Source: Collinsella sp. (GTDB lineage Bacteria > Actinomycetota > Coriobacteriia > Coriobacteriales > Coriobacteriaceae). From it: a DNA stretch of 64,000 nt. Positions 26,244 to 34,487 of this stretch are shown piece after piece; the first letter of the stretch is position 1, and every line of letters begins with the position of its first letter. Position numbers and translations under genes: made by a program. The stretch covers positions 62,001 to 126,000 of the forward strand of contig JAGZSF010000001.1 of the NCBI GenBank assembly GCA_018381235.1, written 5' to 3'. The notes under the pieces are model-generated. The model was given only the letters and a program-made list of their open reading frames with translations, had not been told where the DNA came from and did no database searches.

Positions 26244-27095
26244 ATGTCTGAATCCAAACCGACGCTGCACCGCGAACAGATTGCGGGCATGAATATCCAC
26301 TACATCATGTGGTCGCTCGATTACTTCCTTGATGTGCAGCAGCGCTTGGGCTTTGAGTCCATTGAGCTGTGGTGTGCGGAGCCGCATGTGACGCTCGACC
26401 ACACGGGCTACTTTGAGGCTGAGGTCCTGGCGAAAAAGGCTGCAGACCGTGGGCTTAGGTATCGTACTCTGTGCCCCGAGAATGTTGTCTATCCTTGGCA
26501 GTACTGCGCACGCAAACCGCTGCATGAACAGCGCAGCCTGGCGTACTTTAAGCACGGCATTGAGCTTGCCGAGGTACTTGGGTGCGACCGTATGTCCGTC
26601 AACTCGGGCTGGGGCGACTGGGACGAGGACCGCGAGGAAGCCTGGAAGCGCAGCCGCGAGCACTTGTCCATTCTGGCGGAGTATGCCGGCGAGCACGGTC
26701 TGGTGCTTACGATGGAAAGTCTGCGTCCCGAGGAGAGCAACCTTGTGACGACGGTTTCCGATGCGAAGCGCATGATTGACGAGGTCGCGAGCCCGTACTT
26801 ACAGCCCATGGTTGATACAACCGCGATGGGCGTTGCAGGCGAGACGCTCGAGGACTGGTTTGCCGCCTTTGGTGATGGGGCAATTCACGAGATGCACTTT
26901 ATCGACGGTGACCCGTATGGCCATCTGGTGTGGGGCGATGGCAAGCACGATATGGACGCCTTTGTCGCCACGCTCAACGCCCATGGTTTCGACGGCATGC
27001 TGGGCCAGGAAATCACGGACGGTCGTTACTACGATGATCCGGCGGCGGCAGATGCCAAGAACATGGCCGCATTCGAGAAATATCTGATTGACTAA
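26244..27095 (+). CDS. TIM-barrel sugar isomerase/epimerase (AP_endonuc_2 fold)
   Basis: A 283-residue protein of the xylose-isomerase-like superfamily. It has ESIELWCAEPHV, the metal-ligand type blocks LVLTMESLRPEESNL with Glu and PMVDTTAMG with Asp, then EMHFIDGDPYGH and GMLGQEITDG with the final Glu. In fructosamine operons such proteins (for example FrlC, a fructoselysine 3-epimerase) isomerise the sugar part of the Amadori compound; an FrlC-like role is inferred from the neighbours. aaggagg RBS; starts one base after the preceding stop. Confidence 0.78.
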   Translation: MSESKPTLHREQIAGMNIHYIMWSLDYFLDVQQRLGFESIELWCAEPHVTLDHTGYFEAEVLAKKAADRGLRYRTLCPENVVYPWQYCARKPLHEQRSLAYFKHGIELAEVLGCDRMSVNSGWGDWDEDREEAWKRSREHLSILAEYAGEHGLVLTMESLRPEESNLVTTVSDAKRMIDEVASPYLQPMVDTTAMGVAGETLEDWFAAFGDGAIHEMHFIDGDPYGHLVWGDGKHDMDAFVATLNAHGFDGMLGQEITDGRYYDDPAAADAKNMAAFEKYLID

Positions 27096-27156
27096 AACAA
27101 CTATCGGCCACGCAGCCAACGTCATTGATTGCGGCCAAACAAGAAAGGAACTGGAT

Positions 27157-28125
27157 ATGAACGCACACGATCTGATCAAAGAGGCAATTGCCGAGAAGGG
27201 CAAGTTCGACAGCGTCTACTGGATTGCTTGCGGTGGCTCCATGATCGATTTGATCCCGGCCCATGAGCTTCTGCAGCGCGAGGCAACCACCTTCACTTCG
27301 TATATCTATACGGCTCGCGAGTTCGATATCATGCGTCCGCGTCGTCTGGGCGAGAAGTCCCTGGTCATCGCTTGTAGCCACAGTGGCAACACCCCTGAGG
27401 TCGTCGAGGGCTGCGAGATTGCCCTTGCTGCCGGCGCTACGGTGATCGCCCAGACCGACAACGCTGGATCTAAGATCGACACCGGTAAATGGACCACGTG
27501 GGTCTACCCGTGGGGCGAGGGCGTGCCGCAGGCCGAGGTCCCCGCTGGCATTTCGCTGTCGCTTGCGGCCGAGCTGCTCGATCAGCAGGAGGGCTACGCC
27601 GATCTTGCCGATATGTATGCCGGTATCGCCGAGATGGATAAGATTCTTCCCCCGGCACGTGAGAAGGTAAATGCCGAGCTGGGCGATCGTTTTGCCAAGC
27701 TTTGCCAGGAGCACGAGTTCTTCTATATTCTGGGCAGCGGTCCCAACTTTAGCCAGACCTACGGTTTCGCTATCTGCTCTCTTATGGAGATGCAGTGGCA
27801 GCACTGCAGCTACATCCACTCTGCCGAGTACTTCCACGGCCCCTTCGAGGCTACTCAGGATGGCGTTTTTTACTTCCTGCAGATGGGCTCCAGCGAGTGC
27901 CGTGCTATGGACGAGCGCGCCCTGGCGTTCCTTAAGACGCATACCGATACGCTGATGGTGCTCGATGCTAAGGAGTACGGTATGGAAGCCGTGCCGGCGA
28001 GCGTCCGTGCCTATCTGGACCCGGTGCTGTTCTACGCCATGAACTGCGAGCTGCGTGCTGCACGCGGCAAGGTGTTTGATCACGATCCCGATTTCCGTCG
28101 CTATATGGGTGTTGTCGAGTACTAG
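27157..28125 (+). CDS. SIS-domain deglycase, FrlB-like
   Basis: A 322-residue double-SIS protein. YWIACGGSMID and VIACSHSGNTPEVVEG are the first-half phosphosugar-binding loops; FYILGSGPNFSQTYGFAI and SYIHSAEYFHGPFEAT, with the catalytic-type Glu and His, form the second half. It is similar to fructoselysine 6-phosphate deglycase FrlB, which splits fructosamine 6-phosphates into glucose 6-phosphate and the free amine. ATG 27157 follows aaagga. Followed by two FrlD-like kinases, which supports the assignment; the amine part of the substrate is unknown. Confidence 0.8.
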   Translation: MNAHDLIKEAIAEKGKFDSVYWIACGGSMIDLIPAHELLQREATTFTSYIYTAREFDIMRPRRLGEKSLVIACSHSGNTPEVVEGCEIALAAGATVIAQTDNAGSKIDTGKWTTWVYPWGEGVPQAEVPAGISLSLAAELLDQQEGYADLADMYAGIAEMDKILPPAREKVNAELGDRFAKLCQEHEFFYILGSGPNFSQTYGFAICSLMEMQWQHCSYIHSAEYFHGPFEATQDGVFYFLQMGSSECRAMDERALAFLKTHTDTLMVLDAKEYGMEAVPASVRAYLDPVLFYAMNCELRAARGKVFDHDPDFRRYMGVVEY

Positions 28126-28139
28126 AAGGGGCAAAGGCC

Positions 28140-29003
28140 ATGGCATTTAACGTTAACGCGCTCGGATTTGGCGACAACGTCGTCGATCGCTACGAGCATA
28201 TCCACACCATGTATCCTGGCGGCAACGCGGTTAACTTCGCCGTTTATGCCAAGAAATGCGGTGCCGCACGTTCTGCATACATGGGCATTTTTGGCAATGA
28301 CGCCGCTGCCGAGCATGTCATTGCAAGCCTCGAGGATGAGGGTATCGAGCTTGACAAGTGCGAGCAGATGATTGGCGAGAACGGAGCGGCTCGCGTGACC
28401 GTCGTTGACGGTGACCGTGTCTTCCTCGGCTCCAACGAGGGCGGTATCCGTGGCGATGCGCGCTATGTCCTCGATCGCTTTGACCTTTCGTACATGAAGC
28501 AGTTCGATGTGGTTCATTCGGGAAACTATTGCTTTACCGAGCGCGAGCTGCCCAAGTTGAAGGCTGCGGGCGTCACGGTCTCTTTTGACTTTTCGGACGA
28601 CTCTACCGACGAGTACTACGAGCAGATTGCGCCCTACGTCGATTTCGCTTTCTTTAGTGCGGCGGATGCTGCGAGTGAGGACGAGATTCGCGAGCGTCTG
28701 GCATGGGTGAAGGGCCTGGGTCCGCGTTTTGTGTCGGCTACGGCGGGCGCCGAGGGCTGCATTGCTTACGACGGCGAGCGTTATTACCGCCAGCTGGCTA
28801 AACCGGTAACGGACATGAAGGACACCATGGGGGCGGGCGACTCGTTCCTCACCTCGTTTTTGATGTGCTATCTCGATTCCGCCAAGCGCGGTGAGGATGG
28901 CGCCGAGGCCATCGAGCGCGCGCTCGACTTTGCTGCCGGGTTTGCCTCGACCGTGTGCGGTATGGAAGGTTCTTGGGGCCACGGAGCACCAATCGTCGAA
29001 TAG
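28140..29003 (+). CDS. PfkB kinase, fructoselysine 6-kinase-like (FrlD)
   Basis: A 287-residue ribokinase-family enzyme that resembles FrlD, which phosphorylates fructosamines at C6. Matches include GFGDNVVDRYE, YPGGNAVNFAVYAKK, VFLGSNEGGIRGD, FDVVHSGNY, VSFDFSDDSTDEYY and the catalytic DTMGAGDSFLTSF with its Asp base. It lies 14 bp after the FrlB-like gene, in the order needed for kinase-then-deglycase chemistry. A second kinase follows after a terminator-like hairpin. Confidence 0.82.
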   Translation: MAFNVNALGFGDNVVDRYEHIHTMYPGGNAVNFAVYAKKCGAARSAYMGIFGNDAAAEHVIASLEDEGIELDKCEQMIGENGAARVTVVDGDRVFLGSNEGGIRGDARYVLDRFDLSYMKQFDVVHSGNYCFTERELPKLKAAGVTVSFDFSDDSTDEYYEQIAPYVDFAFFSAADAASEDEIRERLAWVKGLGPRFVSATAGAEGCIAYDGERYYRQLAKPVTDMKDTMGAGDSFLTSFLMCYLDSAKRGEDGAEAIERALDFAAGFASTVCGMEGSWGHGAPIVE

Positions 29004-29073
29004 CTTAAGAAAGCGTACGGTGGTCTGGCTATGAGGCCTTGGACGGCCGATGCAAAACAATAAGCGAAACGCG

Positions 29074-29107
29074 AAAAGGGGGCTCGCCATGTGGTGGGTC
29101 CCCTTTT
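29074..29107 (+). terminator. hairpin between the two kinase genes
   Basis: AAAAGGGG / CCCCTTTT outer stem enclosing an 18-base inner region, followed by gaac. Probably a partial terminator or processing site that sets expression of the second half of the operon. Confidence 0.6.
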
Positions 29108-29124
29108 GAACATTGGAGAAGACC

Positions 29125-29925
29125 ATGGGTATTAAAGCGTGCGCGGCTGGTTTTTGCTGTGCGGACGTCTATCAAAACATCGGCGTGTTCTATCCGACTG
29201 GTAATGGCATTGACTGGGGTATCCATCTTGCACGAATGGGCGTTTCGGTATCCGCCGTGTCGGTTGTCGGCAAGGACGAGTACGGAGACAAGATGAGAGA
29301 GGCGCTGGCCGCTGAGGGGTTCGATATCTCACATCTGCGGGTGGAAGATGGCGACACCTCGGTGATGCTCATGGCATTGAAAGACGGCGTCGATCTCGTG
29401 CATCTCGAGGCAATCGATGGCGTAATGGAGACATATCGACCGAATGAAGACGACCGGGCATTTATCCTAGAGCATGACATCATCCATACCGACCTGTTTG
29501 GTAATTGTTTGGACCTCCTGCCCGAATGGCATGATGCGGGCAAGACGGTGGTTATGGACTTCTCGGTGTTCAGCCAGGATCCCGAATATGCATGTGAGGC
29601 TCATTTTCCTTACGTTGACTACGCATTCATGTCGTTTGAAGAGGACACTCCGGAGCTACGAGACTGGGTACGCCACGTGCAGGGATTGGGACCGCGCGTT
29701 GCGGTTGCCACGCTTGGCGAGAAGGGAAGCATTGCCTATGACGGTGAGCGCTTCTATGAGTGCGGGATCGTACCGGCGGAGAAGGTCGTTAATACCGTGG
29801 GTGCCGGCGACTCGTATATTGCCGGGTTTACCAAGGGCGTGATCGATGGCCTTAATATTCCGGCGTGTATGAAGGCGGGCGCTGAGCTGTCGTCCCGAGT
29901 GATTGGTTCGTTTGAGCCGTACTAG
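29125..29925 (+). CDS. second PfkB kinase, FrlD-like
   Basis: A 266-residue paralogue of the preceding kinase. GNGIDWGIHLARMG replaces the GGNA substrate-site block, while VVGKDEYGDKMREAL, TVVMDFSVFSQD, VATLGEKGSIAYDGERFYE and the catalytic NTVGAGDSYIAGF are kept. The change from GGNAVN to GNGIDW suggests a different sugar or amine specificity from the first kinase. ATG 29125 is preceded by ggag nine bases upstream. Confidence 0.78.
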   Translation: MGIKACAAGFCCADVYQNIGVFYPTGNGIDWGIHLARMGVSVSAVSVVGKDEYGDKMREALAAEGFDISHLRVEDGDTSVMLMALKDGVDLVHLEAIDGVMETYRPNEDDRAFILEHDIIHTDLFGNCLDLLPEWHDAGKTVVMDFSVFSQDPEYACEAHFPYVDYAFMSFEEDTPELRDWVRHVQGLGPRVAVATLGEKGSIAYDGERFYECGIVPAEKVVNTVGAGDSYIAGFTKGVIDGLNIPACMKAGAELSSRVIGSFEPY

Positions 29926-29952
29926 GGTCAAATGCCTGGAAAGGAGTGCGAA

Positions 29953-30813
29953 ATGGTTATCGACATGTTGGTCCATCCTATGCTCTACGGCGAGATCTGT
30001 ACGCCGGGTGATGAGCCTGATGGATTCGGCTTTTGGTCACGAGAATTTGGTATGGGGCATATGGGCCCCATGGATTGGGATGAGCTTCAAGTCGAGATGG
30101 ACGTCTGCGATGTGCAGAAGAGCGTGCTCATGCCGCTCGATGTAACCACGGCATGCGGAGGGCACTTTGGCACCAATGACCAGATTGCCATGCTGGTTGC
30201 CGCGCATCCCGATCGTCTGTGGGGATTTGCGAGCGTAGACCCGCAGGTGAGCGGTGCCGCAGACGAATTGGAGCGCGCCTTTACCGAGTTGGGGGCAAAG
30301 GGGCTTTGCCTGCATCCTGCAAAGCAGGGTTTTGCCCCCGATGATGCTGTGGCCGAGCCGCTTTACGAGCTGTGCGAGCGCTATAACAAGCCGGTGGTTT
30401 TCCATGCCGGTATGTCTTGGGAGCCTGGCGCAGAGCTCTCGCGCAGTAACCCGCTTGCATTTGAGCACACAATCGCAACGCATCCAAATGTGCGCTTTAG
30501 TTTGGCCCACTTTGGCTGGCCCTGGGTGCGCGAGACCGTGGCGATGCTGCTCAAGTATCCCAACTGCTACACGGACACCTCTATCACTTACATCGATTCG
30601 CCCGAGGAGATGATGCAGCGTCTTTTCACGGTCGATATGGGGCCGCTGTGGTATGAGCGCGCGCTATCGCACCAAGTGATGTTCGCCAGCAATACGCCGC
30701 GCTTCCGTGCATTCAAACTCAAGCGGGCGCTCGATACCGTGCCCATGCGCGATGATGCGCGAGAAAGGCTCTACTGGGGTAATGCCCTGCGTTTTCTTGA
30801 AGGGGATGAGTGA
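29953..30813 (+). CDS. COG2159-type amidohydrolase with an altered metal motif
   Basis: A 286-residue TIM-barrel metal-dependent hydrolase/decarboxylase. The N-terminus reads MVIDMLVHPML, where relatives have DxHxH, so the first His is Leu. Later blocks are FASVDPQVSG, GAKGLCLHPAKQGF, VVFHAGMSWEPGAEL with the metal His, VRFSLAHFGWPWVRETVAML with the conserved His and Trp, and YTDTSITYI. Activity is unknown. ATG 29953 follows aaggag. This is the second amidohydrolase in the operon with a weakened HxH. Confidence 0.72.
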   Translation: MVIDMLVHPMLYGEICTPGDEPDGFGFWSREFGMGHMGPMDWDELQVEMDVCDVQKSVLMPLDVTTACGGHFGTNDQIAMLVAAHPDRLWGFASVDPQVSGAADELERAFTELGAKGLCLHPAKQGFAPDDAVAEPLYELCERYNKPVVFHAGMSWEPGAELSRSNPLAFEHTIATHPNVRFSLAHFGWPWVRETVAMLLKYPNCYTDTSITYIDSPEEMMQRLFTVDMGPLWYERALSHQVMFASNTPRFRAFKLKRALDTVPMRDDARERLYWGNALRFLEGDE

Positions 30814-30815
30814 AC

Positions 30816-31244
30816 ATGGTGACGCTCGAGACATTGAGCTATCTATCGACTGCTCCGGACCAGTTCATCGATATTACCGAGGACGTGCACGCCGCCATCG
30901 AACGCAGCTCGGTGACCAATGGCTTGGCAGCGATTATTTTGTCGCATACGACCTGTGGAATCGTGGTAAACGAGGGACTGCCCTGCGTGGAGACGGATCT
31001 TATGGAGACGCTCGATCGCATCGCCCCACTCGATGCCCCCTACGCGCACGCACACTTCCTGCCGAGCTATGGAGCCACCGGCAACAACTCCTGTGGGCAT
31101 ATCAAGAGCATGATTTGTGGAAACAGTTGCTTCTTTCCCGTCCAAGATGGCCACATCGTGTGTGGAGGTGCCCAGAACATCTATCTTGCGGAGTTTGACG
31201 GTCCGCAGAAGCGAAAAGTGTACGTCGAGGTGCTGGGGGAGTAA
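30816..31244 (+). CDS. YjbQ family protein (UPF0047)
   Basis: A 142-residue single-domain protein. HTTCGIVVNE and SYGATGNNSCGHIKSMICG are the His-rich active-site blocks, ending FDGPQKRKVYVEVLGE. E. coli YjbQ has weak thiamine-phosphate synthase activity; its real substrate is unknown. The start is uncertain: GTG 30810 overlaps the preceding stop and is four bases from gggg, ATG 30816 is ten bases away; either leaves the fold intact. Coupled to a BtpA and an FGGY kinase gene. Confidence 0.8.
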   Translation: MVTLETLSYLSTAPDQFIDITEDVHAAIERSSVTNGLAAIILSHTTCGIVVNEGLPCVETDLMETLDRIAPLDAPYAHAHFLPSYGATGNNSCGHIKSMICGNSCFFPVQDGHIVCGGAQNIYLAEFDGPQKRKVYVEVLGE

Positions 31245-31277
31245 CGTCCCTGCAATAACCCTATGAAGGAGCACGTT

Positions 31278-32087
31278 ATGTCGTTTCTAACTTCGATGTT
31301 CAAGACCGAAAAGCCGGTTATCGGAATGCTGCACCTGCGTCCTCTGCCGGGCGATCCACTGTATTACCCGGGCGGAAGCGTGTCGCAGGTCGTGGAAGCC
31401 GCCAAGCGCGATCTCGAGGCGTTGCAGCAGGGCGGTGTCGATGGCATTTTGATTACCAATGAGCTCTCGATGCCCTACGAGCAGCACGTTTCTCCCTCAA
31501 CCCTTGCATCGATGGGCTATGTTATCGGGGCTCTATCCCATGATCTGTCGACTCCTTGGGGAGCTGAGGCTATTTACGATGGTGATGCCACAATCGAGCT
31601 GTGCGCTGCCGTCGATGCGCAGTTCACGCGCTGCAATTTTTGCGGTGCCTGGGCCGGTGATCTCGGGCTGATTAACCGAGATTTCGCGCACACCATGCGT
31701 CGCAAGGCGGCGCTGCGCCTGGATGACCTCAAGCTTTTTCACTTCATCACGAGCGAGGGGGAGGTTTATCTCAACGACCGCACGACTGCGGACATTGCCG
31801 ATTCACTTCTCTTTAATTGCCTTCCGGATGCAATGGTCATCGGCGGTTCGGCTGCCGGTCGTGGCGCTTCGGGCGAGCTTGCCGATGAAGTCCGCGAGCG
31901 TGTTGGCGAAGTACCCGTGGTATGTGGCACCGGTTGTCGCGAAAATACCGTGGCTGACGTATTTGCTCACTACGATGGCGCGTTTGTCGGCACCTGCTTA
32001 AAGCGCGACGGAAAGCTGGATGCTCCGGTTGATGTTGAGCGGGTAGCTCGTTTTATGGCTGCCGCTCGTACGGCGCGAGGGGAGTAG
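31278..32087 (+). CDS. BtpA/SgcQ family protein
   Basis: A 269-residue TIM-barrel protein of the BtpA family, named for a photosystem I factor but common in carbohydrate operons such as sgc of E. coli. Blocks are PVIGMLHLRPLPGDPLY, GVDGILITNE, GALSHDLSTPWGAEA, VIGGSAAGRGAS and VVCGTGCRENTVADVF, with phosphate-binding-like Gly loops near the C-terminus. Its reaction is not known. ATG 31278 has aaggag seven bases upstream. The order YjbQ, BtpA, FGGY kinase suggests sequential steps on a sugar phosphate. Confidence 0.82.
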   Translation: MSFLTSMFKTEKPVIGMLHLRPLPGDPLYYPGGSVSQVVEAAKRDLEALQQGGVDGILITNELSMPYEQHVSPSTLASMGYVIGALSHDLSTPWGAEAIYDGDATIELCAAVDAQFTRCNFCGAWAGDLGLINRDFAHTMRRKAALRLDDLKLFHFITSEGEVYLNDRTTADIADSLLFNCLPDAMVIGGSAAGRGASGELADEVRERVGEVPVVCGTGCRENTVADVFAHYDGAFVGTCLKRDGKLDAPVDVERVARFMAAARTARGE

Positions 32088-32093
32088 GCACCT

Positions 32094-33611
32094 ATGGCGC
32101 TCTATCTGGGTATTGATATTGGGACAAGCGCCTCTAAAGGCGTTTTAATCGATGATCGATGCAATATCGTTTGCCAAGCCTCTTGTGGACATGAGACGGA
32201 CAACCCGTGTGACGGATGGTACCAGCATGATGCAGAGGCAGTCTGGTGGGGCGATTTTTGCCGCTTGTCGCGCGAGCTGGTGGCGCGATCGGGGGTTAAC
32301 GCGGCACAGATCGGATGCGTGGGCCTTTCCGCATTGGGTTGCGACTGTGTGCCGGTCGATACCGAGTGCAACGCGCTGGCGCCCGCGATTTTGTATGGAG
32401 TCGATGCACGTTCGAAGCCGCAGATTGACGAGCTTCTTTCCGAATATGGGTCAGACCGCGCACGCGAGCTTTTCGGGCACGATCCCTGTTCGTCAGATAT
32501 TGCTCCCAAGATCTTGTGGTTTAAGGAGAATATGCCCGAGGTGCACGAACGTGCTGCGAAGTTCCTGACGGCGTCGTCGTTTCTATGCGCAAAGTTGACG
32601 GGGCGTTTTACGGTGGACCGTTATTTGGCGGAGGATTTTCTTCCCCTATACGACCGCTTCACTTGGAAGGTTGATGCTCGGGAATGTGCTCGTTTCTGCC
32701 GGCCTGACCAGATGGCGGAGGTAATGTCGGCTACCGATATTGCGGGGGTGATTACGCAGCGTGCGGCTGAGGCGACGGGGCTCGCGGTAGGGACACCTGT
32801 CTTAGTGGGAACGGGTGACTCTGGTGCCGAGGCCATTTCGACGGGTGTATTCCGTCCCGGCGATATGATGGTTCAGTTGGGGAGTACAGCGTATTTCATC
32901 TACCTAGCTGATCATATGATCGATGATGCCCGCCTGTGGCCGGGGACGTTTATCATTCCCGGAACTTACGGGATCTGCGCGGGGACCAATACGGCGGGTG
33001 CGCTCACATCGTGGCTGCGCCAAGAGCTGTATCGCGACGCCGTAGAGGCCGAGGACCACGGTGGCCCCGATGCCTATTCGGTTATGGCGCATGATGCCAC
33101 CGACGTGGCGCCGGGTGCCGATGGGCTCCTGTGTCTGCCGTACTTTGCGGGGGAGCGTACTCCGCTCAACGATCCCGAGGCGCGTGGTGTCTTCTTTGGA
33201 CTGACCGGAAGGCATACGCGAGCCCATATGGTTCGCGCCGCCTTGGAAGGCGTCGCGTATACCGTTGCATCCCATGTCGACATTATCGAGCGAGAGCATG
33301 GACTGCCAATTGGGCGCATTATGCTTGTCGGAGGTGGAACCAAGAATCCAGTTTGGATGCAGGCTATCGCCGACGTATGCGGGCGCGAGGTCTCGGTTGC
33401 CAAGGTTACGGTGGGCGCATGCTTCGGTGATGCCATCATGGCAGCTCTCGCAGGTGGTGCCTATGCATCATGGGATGAGCTCGCCCAAGTCCTTGGCGTT
33501 GCGCAAACAATCGAGCCCGATATGGCTGCCCACGAGTTATATGCGTCGCGCCGTCATATCTTCGACGAATTGTATGCACGCAACCGTGATCTCATGCACG
33601 AATTGGTGTAA
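32094..33611 (+). CDS. FGGY carbohydrate kinase
   Basis: A 505-residue sugar kinase related to xylulokinase. The N-terminal ATPase core has GIDIGTSASKGVLID; the substrate side has WYQHDAEAVWW and LYGVDARSKPQI, GTGDSGAEAISTGV and the C-terminal signature GGGTKNPVWMQAIADV. FGGY members phosphorylate xylulose, erythritol, gluconate or glycerol; the substrate here is unknown. Start six bases after the BtpA stop. It is the last gene of the operon, which stops at a convergent TatD gene. Confidence 0.85.
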   Translation: MALYLGIDIGTSASKGVLIDDRCNIVCQASCGHETDNPCDGWYQHDAEAVWWGDFCRLSRELVARSGVNAAQIGCVGLSALGCDCVPVDTECNALAPAILYGVDARSKPQIDELLSEYGSDRARELFGHDPCSSDIAPKILWFKENMPEVHERAAKFLTASSFLCAKLTGRFTVDRYLAEDFLPLYDRFTWKVDARECARFCRPDQMAEVMSATDIAGVITQRAAEATGLAVGTPVLVGTGDSGAEAISTGVFRPGDMMVQLGSTAYFIYLADHMIDDARLWPGTFIIPGTYGICAGTNTAGALTSWLRQELYRDAVEAEDHGGPDAYSVMAHDATDVAPGADGLLCLPYFAGERTPLNDPEARGVFFGLTGRHTRAHMVRAALEGVAYTVASHVDIIEREHGLPIGRIMLVGGGTKNPVWMQAIADVCGREVSVAKVTVGACFGDAIMAALAGGAYASWDELAQVLGVAQTIEPDMAAHELYASRRHIFDELYARNRDLMHELV

Positions 33612-33690
33612 TGCTGCCGAATTGTACTGTCTACCAATAGGGGCTGCGTTGTGCGATTCGCATGTCCCTTGGCATTTTTGCCCACAGGGG

Positions 33691-34473
33691 TTAGCGAAGG
33701 TCAAAAACAGAGCGCGCATTTGCTAAAACTGCCGACTCAATGTGCTGTACATCGCAGTTTTTGAGTGAGGCAATGCGCATCGAGGTCCTTGTGAGCGATC
33801 TGATGAGCGACTGTGCGCTTGTTTCTGTGTTTGGTTCGGCTGGTGCATCGGTCTCGAGCAGTAAACGATCGAGTGGAATCTGTCGTGCGTATTCGCGGCC
33901 GCGCTTGGTGGCGAGCATGCGATCGTTCACGGAAAAATAGCAGCCCGCATTACGCGCGCGGGCGAGTTCGTCCGAAGTGTCGCTAAACCAGTGGAAGATG
34001 ATAGCGGGGGAGTCGTGGTTTGGGATGAGTAGCCCATGCGATTCGAGGACGTCCAGTACGGCTCCTGCTGAACGAACGGCGTGAATTGATATCACGCGTC
34101 CGGTAAGAGGATGCTGCACGAGTGTATCGCAGAGCCGGTCAAATGCCTGTATTTGTAGCGGCTCACTTCCGGCAAAACGAGCGGAAAAGTCGAGCCCGAT
34201 CTCACCGATGTAGCGTTCTTGAGCAGCAACTTCGCAAAGCAGATTGACTTCGGCAGGACCACAGCGGCCGTCGGCGAGCCACCAGGGGTGGAGCCCAACA
34301 CCGGCGATGATGCCTGGTTGGCGACGGGCGCGCTCGTTTGCGGCCGAAAAGTCGCGCGGATTGACGCCGCAGTCAAATAGACCCAAGCCCAGCGCCGTCG
34401 CCTCATCGGCAACGGCGTCCGGGTGAGCCATTAAATTAAGGTGGCAGTGTGCGTCAAATAACCGGCGCTCCAT
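33691..34473 (-). CDS. TatD family metal-dependent hydrolase
   Basis: A 260-residue TIM-barrel deoxyribonuclease/hydrolase of the TatD family. FDAHCHLNLMAH supplies the first two metal His, GEIGLDFSARF the bridging Glu, VISIHAVRSAG and IIFHWFSDTS further His, and LLLETDAPAE the metal Asp. It lies 14 bp downstream of the tcdA-like gene, likely in the same transcript. Members act in DNA quality control or tRNA/nucleotide repair; the exact role here is not evident. Confidence 0.85.
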   Translation of the reverse strand: MERRLFDAHCHLNLMAHPDAVADEATALGLGLFDCGVNPRDFSAANERARRQPGIIAGVGLHPWWLADGRCGPAEVNLLCEVAAQERYIGEIGLDFSARFAGSEPLQIQAFDRLCDTLVQHPLTGRVISIHAVRSAGAVLDVLESHGLLIPNHDSPAIIFHWFSDTSDELARARNAGCYFSVNDRMLATKRGREYARQIPLDRLLLETDAPAEPNTETSAQSLIRSLTRTSMRIASLKNCDVQHIESAVLANARSVFDLR

Positions 34474-34487
34474 CTCGGCGCGCTCCG

